Below the pieces are notes generated by a model. The model was not told the origin of the DNA and made no database searches. It was given only the letters and a program-made list of their open reading frames with translations. Shown piece by piece: positions 54,213 to 62,844 of a DNA stretch of 64,000 bases. The stretch covers positions 49,463,357 through 49,527,356 of the forward strand of contig NC_088781.1 in the NCBI RefSeq assembly GCF_958450345.1, written 5' to 3'. The stretch's first letter is position 1; each line of letters starts with the position of its first letter. A program made the translations under genes and the position numbers. The stretch is from Calliphora vicina (Eukaryota > Arthropoda > Insecta > Diptera > Calliphoridae).

Positions 54213-55622
54213 CCCTGGAGCAATAGAACCACCATTGTCAGAAAACCTGGAAAGAATAGATTTTGCCTTGATGCAAGGAAATTGAACAGCTTGACAGTAA
54301 AAGATGCATATCCTTTGCAGAACATTGACGGCATTTTAAGTCGAATCAACGAGACTTACTTTATAAGTAGCGTCGATTTGAAATATGCATTCTGGCAAAT
54401 AGAATTGGAGCCAGAGAGTAGGCCTTACACCGCATTCACTGTTGCTGGTAAGCCGCTTTACCAGTTCCGTGTGATGCCGTTCGGACTGTGTAACGCGGCA
54501 CAGCGTTTATGCCGCTTAATGGACAAAGTTATACCGCAAGAACTGAAGGATAACGTATTCATATACTTAGATGATTTGTTAATCATTTCAAATGATTTTG
54601 AAAACCATTTACGCTTACTGGAAGAAGTTGCAAATTGTCTAAAAAGGGCCAATTTAACAATAGGACTAAGTAAATCTCAGTTTTGTTTCACACAATTAAA
54701 GTATTTAGGTTTTATAGTTGGTAATGGTACACTAAAAACTGACCCAGAAAAGGTAAAGGCTATCAAGGAGATAAAAGTCCCGAAATCGGTAAGGGAAGTG
54801 CGCAGCTTTTTAGGAACCGCTGGATGGTATAGAAGGTTCATACGAAACTTTTCAGTTATAGCTGCTCCCTTAACCGATACCTTAAAAAAATCAAACAAAT
54901 TTGAGATGACACCTGAGGCAATCAAAGCTTTTGAAGATTTAAAAAAATCTTTAACGTCAGCCCCTGTTCTTCGACATGCTGACTTTTCAAAAAGGTTTTA
55001 TATACAATGTGACGCTTGTGACTATGGCATCGGGGCAGTTTTGTACCAAATCAGTGGCGAAAAGGACGAACACCCTATAGCATTTTACTCGCAAAAATTA
55101 AACACATGTCAACGAAATTATACAGTAACCGAGAAGGAATGCTTAGCGGCGGTGATGGCAGTGAAAAAGTTTAGACAATTCGTTGAAATGATGCCATTCA
55201 CAATCGTAACCGATCATGCGAGTTTGAAATGGTTGATGTCTATGAAGGATCTCACAGGAAGATTGGCGAGGTGGTCACTCCAGTTACAGGCCTTCGACTT
55301 TCAAATTCAGCATCGAAAAGGTTCAGAGAACATTGTTGCAGATATGTTGTCAAGGCTACCAAATGTAGATGAAATCAATATAACTGATGTGATTGGATTT
55401 GAAACAACAGAATTTGAAAATGACGAATATCTAGAGCTAATATCGCATATTGAAAAAAATGCTGAGAATTTGCCTGATTTGAAAGTTGATAATGGATTGG
55501 TGTATAAGAAAACAAGTTTTGATCAATATGGAGAAGATTCACCTTGGAAGTTATGGATTCCTGCCACAATCACCCAGCCTATTATCGAAAATGCACATGC
55601 GAAATTAACAACAGCTCACTAA
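54213..55622 (+). pseudogene. Reverse transcriptase and RNase H, truncated duplicate
   Basis: Identical to residues 69-537 of the minus-strand copy. It starts inside the RT fingers at PWSNRTTIV, so the first 68 residues are missing. The open frame extends back to 54111, but those 34 codons are antisense gag leader and are not protein of this family. All RT and RNase H catalytic residues are retained. There is no promoter or gag in front of it, so it can hardly be expressed as an enzyme. It stops at 55622, at the same shared frame break as the other arm. Confidence 0.9.
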
Positions 55623-55662
55623 AACGCTAGAGAGACTAAAAAGACATTTCTATTGGCCAAAA

Positions 55663-56583
55663 ATGTCAGTACAAGTGAGGAATTTTATAGCAAACTGTCA
55701 AATTTGTAAGGAAACAAAACCTAATAATACTAACCTTCGGCCCGAAATTGGTAACCCGGTAATAACTGAAAGACCATTCCAAAAATTGTATATTGATTTT
55801 ATGGGAAAATATCCCAGGTCGAAAAAGGGTAATTCTTACATTTTTATTGTTGTTGATCACTTCACCAGATTCACATTTTTGAAGGCGATGAAAGAAGCGA
55901 CTACTGCTAATGTGATTGATTTTCTCGTTCACGAGATATTTCATAAATTTGGAGTGCCTGAGGTGATACACAGCGATAATGGTTGTCAATTCATTGCTAA
56001 AAGCTTTGAGGCCTTGCTCAAAACATACAAAATACAACATTTGAGAACGGCTGTGTATTCACCTCAGAGCAATGCAAGTGAGCGCGTGAATCAATCAATA
56101 TTAGCAGCAATACGTGCCTATCTAGACAAAGACCATCGTGACTGGGATTTGTATCTATCTGAGATCGAATGTGCCCTTAGAACGTCAGTTCATTCAGCCA
56201 CAGGAGTGACACCATTTTTCGCTTTATTTGGGTATCATATGTATACTAGTGGTGCTGATTATAAATTAGGCAGAAAATTGAAATCATTGACCGATCATGA
56301 AATAATTCAGTTAAATAGGCATGAGAAAATGCAATTCATACGCGAGAAAATGAGTCAAAATATGAACAGGGCCTATGAACGAAGTGCTGAGAGGTATAAT
56401 AGGGGGGCGCGAATTACAAAGTTTGTTCCAGGACAGGAAGTATATCGTAGAAATACGATATTAAGCAATTTCAGTAAAAACATTAATTCGAAATTCTGCA
56501 AGAAATTCTTAAAATGTAGAATAGTCAAGCCTATTGGAAACAATATGTACGAGATAGAGACACTACAGGGTATTGGGTCGTAG
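55663..56583 (+). CDS. Integrase (retroelement, right copy)
   Basis: 306 codons, identical to the minus-strand integrase: NCQIC finger pair, Asp45, Asp105, Glu140, and the same short C-terminus. The preceding RNase H frame is offset by one base just as in the left arm, showing that the break existed before the arms were duplicated. Confidence 0.93.
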   Translation: MSVQVRNFIANCQICKETKPNNTNLRPEIGNPVITERPFQKLYIDFMGKYPRSKKGNSYIFIVVDHFTRFTFLKAMKEATTANVIDFLVHEIFHKFGVPEVIHSDNGCQFIAKSFEALLKTYKIQHLRTAVYSPQSNASERVNQSILAAIRAYLDKDHRDWDLYLSEIECALRTSVHSATGVTPFFALFGYHMYTSGADYKLGRKLKSLTDHEIIQLNRHEKMQFIREKMSQNMNRAYERSAERYNRGARITKFVPGQEVYRRNTILSNFSKNINSKFCKKFLKCRIVKPIGNNMYEIETLQGIGS

Positions 56584-56812
56584 GAACTTTTGAGCGGATG
56601 CGCCTACGACATGGTAGGGGGGGCTAGAGAGACGCACAGCTTGTCTCTGAGAATTCTTCATGTGGTGTAGTTGTCAGTGTAGTTTTTGTTTAGTGTTTAC
56701 TTTTTTTGTTTACCGTACGGATTCGCGGCTGGTGAGAGGGTTGGGACCTCCCTGAGGTCAATACATGCAACGAGCTAGTTGGAAACCTCGCCAGTCCAAC
56801 CGGACCGTAACA
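56584..56812 (+). repeat. 3' noncoding end and LTR, right copy
   Basis: Candidate polypurine tract GGTAGGGGGGGC at 56611-56622, then LTR sequence ending CCGTAACA at 56812. It mirrors 49396-49624. Confidence 0.6.
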
Positions 56813-56816
56813 AATG
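56813..56816. repeat. 4-bp target duplication of the retroelement, right (AATG)
   Basis: Matches AATG at 49392-49395. Minus-strand CAT T is the His-Phe junction of the transposase frame. Confidence 0.85.
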
Positions 56817-57178
56817 TTGCTTATAGGTTGGGTGGTTGCTGCTGCCGTCACATTCCCATTTATAAATCAAAGTCAGTTCGGTCCAATTCGACTGCAGTAT
56901 GACTTCTTTCTTTAGCTTTACAATTCTTCCTGCAGTATGATCAACTAAATCTTGTAAAGAAACTTCTGCTGATACATCGGATGTCTTTATACCATTGCTT
57001 GGGTAGCACTTTTGTTTGGCTTCCAAAATTCTTCGATATGATGGATATATATCAGCATTACGTATTTTAGCACCAGTACGCATAGTGGCTATCGTAAACT
57101 TACAATCAATAAACAGTCGTAATGCTTCATCATCTGTATATGGCATTGGTTCCTTACATGGTGCTTTCAATTTTTTTT
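56817..57178 (-). pseudogene. Transib transposase, first catalytic Asp part
   Basis: Minus-strand frame reading APCKEPMPYTDDEALRLFID, ... IYPSYRRILEAKQKCYP ... and TLIYKWECDGSSNHPTYKQ. The Asp in ECDGSS (codon 56847-56849) matches RAG1 Asp600 (ESCDGMGD). The retroelement entered 30-odd bases later in the codons after YKQ. A run of eight T (57171-57178 on the plus strand) separates it from the preceding piece, which is in another frame; a one-base slip in this run is the likely cause. The residues after YKQHL in the uninterrupted open frame are retroelement sequence. Confidence 0.85.
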
Positions 57179-57730
57179 CATTTTAGCTGCTTTCGTTGGA
57201 GACTCATTCACATTCCTAAGAATAGCGGAAGCATACCTCTTCCCAGATTTATAAAGGCTAACACCAGCGGCGAAGGTTAGTTGTTCAGATGAACATTCAT
57301 TTACTAGAGCTCGTTCCCCTTTTTCGGATTTATTTGAAAACTCTACTCGAGGTCTACCAAAATTTGATATTGACGGTTCGACCATTAACTCTTCTGGAAT
57401 TTTAAATGAATTTTCAGAAGGAATACAAAAGAATCCATCCAACCAAATTTCATTAGCGATTTCAAAAGCTTTTTTATTCCGATTAGCTTTCATCCACTTT
57501 TCATTAATTGAATACGTCAATCTTCGTAAAGATGACTTAACTTTATTGCAATAATCTTCAGAACGGATTTTTTGCAACTGACTTTCAATGATCCATGCGT
57601 TACAAAACTCTCTTCGGGTTATAGGTGTGTAATCCCGAAATGCATTTAAAAAGTGCATTTTTGTTTCTAAGGTGGACATTTCACAGATTAATAGACAATA
57701 ACACTTTTCACGGGAATCGACGGGAATCAT
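57167..57730 (-). pseudogene. Transib transposase, N-terminal part
   Basis: 187 codons from an ATG at 57730. A second ATG (MSTLETKMHFLNAF) about 17 codons in may be the real start. It contains TRREFCNAWIIESQLQKIRS, NRNKKAFEIANEIWLDGFFC and VEFSNKSEKGERA, probably the DNA-binding region that recognises the inverted ends. It ends in KAAKMKKN-stop caused by the slip at the T8 run. The assignment as N-terminus rests on position and collinearity with the RAG1-like pieces rather than on recognisable motifs. Confidence 0.75.
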
Positions 57731-58018
57731 ATTTAAAAGTTACACTGAATATCTGACAATATAAAATATTTACTACACAAATAGCTTACTATCTATCACC
57801 ATTTTTACACATTAAAAAACGTTTCAAATCAACAGATAATACATACTCGACATGATTCTGTAAAAAAAATAAATAAAAAATGTTCAATAGTTTGATAATA
57901 CGATCCGTTCAAATATGATGCTAAAACTAGACTGCACTTCTATAAAAACTGGCACAATGCAATTGCTCATATTTGGATCAACATTACAAAGCAAATAATT
58001 TAATACATAAAAAAATTG

Positions 58019-58056
58019 ACTTTTTTCCAGCTAGATTGGCTTTTGGCAACACTGTG
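58019..58056 (-). repeat. Transib terminal inverted repeat, right (RSS-like)
   Basis: Read inward from 58056 on the minus strand: CACAGTG, 23-bp spacer TTGCCAAAAGCCAATCTAG.., AAAAAAGT. It differs from the left end at one base (A for G at position 25). Followed outside by CACTT, against CACTG on the left. Confidence 0.9.
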
Positions 58057-59984
58057 CACTTTAAAAAAATCAGACCAGCTGGACTATAAGTTTATTCTAC
58101 AAAAACTTGTGGCTTCAGTATGGGTTTGGAGACATGAGGGAATCCGGGGAAATAAAATCGCATGCACATGCAAAGGGAAATATCCATAGGGAGGAAGGGA
58201 TAACATCGATATCGAATATGAATATGATTCATGAGTGGGCGTTAAAACACTAATAATCTATTAGTACCATTTGTATAATAGAACAGAAGCAAATACTTAA
58301 ATATCTTGTACAGGCCTCTTCACGATCTAGAATATGTCAATGATGAATCTGATCAAATTTGTCAAAAGGACCACAAGATTTACTAAGTCGTCCGGATTAG
58401 GTAGGGTCAAATTTTAGCTTTAATGAATAATTCTGATGAATTGTAAGTGATAATTTGTGCATCAGCCCCATCACTATGATGGTATATGGAGGGTAGTATA
58501 TCAATGTGAAGACGTGTAAGCAATTTTTTGCACAATATCATTCTATAATACTAATGCATGAGTCGGATTTCCAAGAAAAGTAAATTTTTTCCTTTCGTTT
58601 CTATGAAATAATATTAAAGTTAAAAATGTTGCTTAATGCAATTTATTTGTATGAAACTGAATAATTCACATTAATGACATTTATTTATATTGACAAACAA
58701 ATTATGTTTTTTATTTCGAATTTTTAATAGGAATTATTGAAATGTTGCGAATGTAATGTGTTTCTATGATTGTTTTTTTTTCCTAAAGTAAACGTTGACT
58801 GTTGATACAAAAAAATTTGTCTAGTCAAGAGAATTATTGTCTTAATTTCACTTTTCAAATTTTAAGACAAAAGACAATAGTCCTGTGGATTTTGAGAAAA
58901 AAATGTAACAAAAGTTGAAGTGAGAAATAAATGTGTGTTATGAAAAAATTAATCTTAAAAAAAATAAATAAATAAGTGTTCTAAAGACACGATTAATTTT
59001 TTTTGTCCATCATTTTCTTTTGTTGTTGTTTGTGTTTACGTTTGTATGAACAAAAAAAATAATGTAAGAAAATGAAAACAAAACAAAAACAACTTTTTTG
59101 ACAGCTTTATGCACTGGGCTAAGAATGATAACGACCTTCATCAGAAAACGACAGCACAGCACAATAAAACAAGAGAGGAAAAAAACACACAGCACGTTAA
59201 TAGGAGCAAACAAATATTTAAGTCAAACACTCGGACAAACATACACACACACACACAAAACAACAAACGCACAGTCACTCTCTTGTACAACAAACAAAAA
59301 AAAAAAAACAGAGAAAAATCAACACCAGAGGAAGACAAAAGACAAGTGTTTATTTGCTAACAAGGCTCATTAAGGCTCAAACTATGGGAACAAGGAGCAC
59401 AACAAAACAACAAAAACATTGTTCATCAAAAAGTAAATGGAAGGTAAACAACAAATTTTGGATAAGAGGAGATATAAATGACTGAGTGAATAAATGTAAG
59501 AGCGAGTGTGTTTTAATCAGTGAAAAAAAAACCTGATACATTTATTATTTTGTTTTTCACAGTTCATAACTGAAAATTAAGTTTGTTTCCAATTCACTAA
59601 AAGTTTAAAAATATTTATCTCAATAACAACAATTGGAAGATGCTGAATTTTCCATATCAAAATGGCTTCAATATGTTCAGACATTTCACACAACTCATAG
59701 CTACTTGAAGCTTTGGTACAATTTAGTTCAAAAAAGTACTTTTTTTCAATTACATTATAACAATCAACAACTTTCATTCATTTTTCCCATTATAAATATA
59801 CAAGCAAACTCTGAACAGTGGGTTATTCAAAAAGTAGTTATCAATCTCAATTATTTAAATCGTAGAGCAGGAAATAGGCTTTAAACCTAATGTTTTGAGT
59901 GAAAATACAAATATTATCAAATGACTAAAAACTATTTGGTGATTATTCAGCAAACGAGCGGTTATCACTAGGCCGTTATCACTT
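58057..59984. other. No gene seen; (CA)n at 59240-59256
   Basis: Noncoding DNA. The overlapping open frames at 59010-59373 on both strands arise from an A-rich/CA-rich low-complexity stretch. 59577-59884 is open on both strands without domains. Confidence 0.4.
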
Positions 59985-60087
59985 CTATCTAAAGTTATTG
60001 TCGATTGTGGGTTGGTCCGGTCCAATCAGACCAATAGCTTAGAAAACTAAGATTTATTACCACTTTTTTTCGATCGACCCCACTGTG
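59985..60087 (-). repeat. Terminal fragment of the CACAGTGGGG repeat family
   Basis: The minus strand from 60087 reads CACAGTGGGGTCGATCGAAA ... AATAAATCT ... TCTAAGCTATTGGTC, closely following the left end of the 25031 copy. Confidence 0.5.
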
Positions 60088-60799
60088 TTGTTACTATGTG
60101 TTAGAAATGTGTTTGCTGCTGCTGAGAATGTTTATAATGACGAAAGTAGACCAACAGCTGGACTGCATTTTAAATGGTGAATTAAACACTAGAACAATAC
60201 CTTGAATAGAAATTGCAGAAACACAAAAAACTGTATCTTCATCTTGCAGGATATTAGAAAAATATAAGGACGTTAATATGTGGGTAACAATTTTACAACA
60301 ACTAAAAAAAGATTAAATGGAGCTTGAAAATACATATTTATAATGAAATGAAAAATGTATATAATGAACACTGGAGGGGAGTAGTTGAGACTTAAATTGT
60401 TACAGAGGCATTATGATGTGAAGGTACAATGAATATGAGAAAGTCGCAAGGTGGCATAGTGACATTGTTCAAGGTTTTAAACAATTAAATTATGAGAGTT
60501 TGAGTGTATTTAAGTTAGGAGATTTGCTTATTTTAATATAAATGATAAGGGCAATTATTTTACAGTTTTTTTTTCTACAGCACAGATGAACAAATGCAAA
60601 TTCGGTATGGAGAGAAAAAAATATTTGCATAAATATTGAAAATCCAATTGCTTTTAAAATTTCCAAACAATAGAATTTTGTTTAATTTGTATTAATGCTG
60701 AATTTAAATTAAAAACACATAATATCAAAATACTACATCCTGTAGCAATTTTGATATTTTTCCGTAAACAATGAAAAATCTATATATCGTTAGCTTAGT
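60088..60799. other. No gene seen
   Basis: AT-rich noncoding DNA between two repeats. Confidence 0.35.
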
Positions 60800-60807
60800 A
60801 TGTAAAC
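60800..60807. repeat. 8-bp target duplication, left (ATGTAAAC)
   Basis: ATGTAAAC is repeated exactly at 62649-62656, on the far side of the foldback element. Confidence 0.85.
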
Positions 60808-62648
60808 TAGGGTGGCCCTTAATTCACGAAAGTTGGATTTTGGCCATTCTCACCCCCCAGTTTGGTGAACATTAGTAAAAAAATCATCCTGAAAAAATGT
60901 TAGGCAAATCGGTTGGGGTTAAGACGTGCCGCAAGCCCTCTGAAGTTTTGAGATGCATTTACAAGGGGAAAAAATGCTTTTTTTTCAGTTTTTGTAAAAA
61001 TTTTGCCATTAAGAATTACTTTTCCAAATTAATTTAAAAGAATAGAAATGTGTACGTAACTTTCGTTCTAATGAGACAAAAAAAAACAGAAATTAGTCAA
61101 AAAATGTTAAAGTTATTAAAAATTCCCAGGCTATTAATGTGTTTCAGGCAACTAGAACAAGTTATTTTGGAACAAAATTAACATATTTTGATAAATATGA
61201 AAATAAAAGCTCATTTTTACTTAAAATATATCCATATTTACTTGTATATGAGTTTTTGTCTTCGTAGGATACCGTTAACCTATTCGCAGGTATGACCAAA
61301 AAAATAAAATTTTTCTAACGACAGTTTCAAAACTCCATTTTTAAATTTTTAAAAATAATTTTTAATATACTCTGAAATTTCTACTAAAATTAGAAAACGT
61401 AAAACCTTAAATCGTGAAGGTCAAAAGTCAAATTTTTCAATATTTGGAATTTCTAATTTAAAGATATCGAAATGTTGTTTATTTTTGGGCCGATTTTGAT
61501 GAAACTTAAGAAAACTATAACATAAACTCTATGGTTTATAATAACATCACAATGGCACTTGGGGTTAAAATGACCCCAAATTTTTAAAATCATAATTTTT
61601 TGTATGGTCTTAGAAGTTGGAGGTCATATTAACCCCAAGTGCTTTATAGGGCTAATTTTAATTTTTCTGCTCTTTTTGTAAATACTAGGCTTTGTTTTAT
61701 ATTTTTGTTAAGTTTAAACAAAATCGGCCCAAAAATATACATAATTTCGTAATTTTTCCAAGAGAAACTCCAAATATTGAAAAATTTTACCTCTGACCTT
61801 CACGATTTAATGTTTAACGTTTTCCAATTTTAGCAAAACTTTCAGGGTATATTTATAATTATCTGGACTATAATATTCTGAATAGGTTTTACTTAAAATT
61901 CATAACAGTAAGGAAACAGAGCTCATTCTCCAAAAAATGGACAGATAATTGGTTTTTCTCGAAAATTTCAAAATTTAAATCTCAGGTACGGAAAAACTAT
62001 AAGAGATATTTTCATAATTTTTTCACATTTTTATTCCCTATTATATTCTTAATAAATCCCAATGAGATGATCAAAAAATTCTGAAATTTGTTTAACAAAA
62101 TTTTTAAAAATTTGAAAATGGAGTTTTGAAACTGCCGTTAAAAAAAATTTATTTTTTTGGTCATACCTGCGAATAGGTTAACGGTATCCTACGAAGACAA
62201 AAGCTCATATACAAGTAAATATGGATATATTTAAAGTAAAAATGAGCTTTTATTTTAATATTTATCAAAATATGTTAATTTTGTTCATACATTTCTTCTT
62301 CTAGTTGCCTGAGACACGGTAATGGCCTGGCGAATTTTTAATAACTTTAACATTTTTTGATCAATTTCTGGTTTTTATATCTCATTAGAATGACAATTAC
62401 GTACACATTTTTATTCTTTTAAATTAAATTGCAAAAGTAATTTTTTAATGCCAAAATTTTTACAAAAACTTAAAAAATGCATTTTTTCCCCTTGTAAATG
62501 CATCTCAAAACTTCAGAGGGCTTTCGGCACGTCTTTACCCCAACCGATTTACCTAAATTTTTTTCAGGATGATTTTTTTACTAATGTTCACCAAACTAGG
62601 GGGTGAGAATGGCCAAAATCCAACATTCGTTTATTAAGGGCCACCCTA
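60808..62648. mobile_element. Foldback DNA element with very long inverted repeats and 8-bp TSD
   Basis: Ends TAGGGTGGCCCTTAAT at 60808 and ATTAAGGGCCACCCTA ending 62648. Each half of the 1,841 bp is the inverse of the other for roughly 850 bp, with scattered substitutions and indels; for example GGGGAAAAAATGC at 60965 pairs with GCATTTTTTCCCC at 62479, and TAGGATACCGTTAACC at 61265 with GGTTAACGGTATCCTA at 62175. A small centre near 61520-61720 includes a second inverted pair (CACTTGGGGTTAA / TTAACCCCAAGTG). The ATGTAAAC duplication suggests hAT-type insertion. No protein is encoded. Confidence 0.85.
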
Positions 62649-62656
62649 ATGTAAAC

Positions 62657-62844
62657 GTGCTAAGTCCAATTTCACATATATTTTACAAATGACACAAAAA
62701 AACGTTTTAAATATTTTTTAAATCTGTTAATGTAGTTTTATTATTTATTATGTTATAATGATTAACAATCACAGTTTAGGACTTTCTATTATTTGTTTTT
62801 AATTTATACTAGAGCACATTTTTTTATAAAATATTTTCTTTATT
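62657..62844. other. Short spacer, no gene
   Basis: AT-rich sequence between the foldback element and the DINE. Confidence 0.35.

Larger units (their letters stand above)
49396..56812. mobile_element. Palindromic Ty3/gypsy-type LTR retroelement (two 3' halves head to head)
   Basis: 7,417 bp, flanked by AATG. Two inverted arms of exactly 2,600 bp (49396-51995 and 54213-56812) surround a 2,217-bp unique centre (51996-54212). The minus-strand side holds, in order from the centre outward, gag (N-terminus cut), protease, RT-RNase H and integrase, then the LTR end. The plus-strand arm repeats only the RT finger onward, integrase and LTR end. There is no 5' LTR, leader or primer-binding site anywhere. 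Both outer ends read ...CCGTAACA going outward, that is, two copies of one LTR end. No envelope-like frame is seen. It appears to have integrated as a self-inverted cDNA. Confidence 0.9.
54213..56812 (+). repeat. Right arm of the 2,600-bp inverted duplication
   Basis: Inverse of 49396-51995. The match begins at CCCTGGAGCAATAGAACC (54213); the bases before it are gag-side sequence of the other strand. No indels are detectable. Confidence 0.92.
47917..58056 (-). mobile_element. Transib DNA transposon, interrupted by an LTR retroelement
   Basis: Terminal inverted repeats (47917-47954 and 58019-58056) match in 37 of 38 bases and start CACAGTG. The 5 bp outside are CACTG and CACTT, a 5-bp target duplication with one mismatch, as expected for Transib. 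Without the retroelement and one copy of its 4-bp duplication the element would be about 2.72 kb, close to the usual 3 kb. It holds a single gene on the minus strand coding for a RAG1-like transposase in four collinear pieces. The gene is inactive because of two frameshifts and the insertion. The coding similarity to RAG1 catalytic and zinc-binding motifs makes the family call firm. Confidence 0.9.

Noticed and set aside
49396..56812. Palindromic retroelement as a plain assembly error
   Set aside because: A clean 4-bp duplication at the outer ends and continuity of the Transib frame argue for a real insertion; still, only spanning reads can close this.
47917..58056. A functional RAG-like locus or domesticated recombinase
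   Set aside because: The gene has two frameshifts and a 7.4-kb insertion, keeps transposon ends and a TSD-like flank, and has no RAG2-like neighbour; it is a dead transposon copy.
59010..59373. Overlapping 60-90-codon frames as small genes
   Set aside because: Low-complexity A- and CA-rich DNA opens frames on both strands; the peptides are Lys/Asn/Gln/His-rich without a domain.
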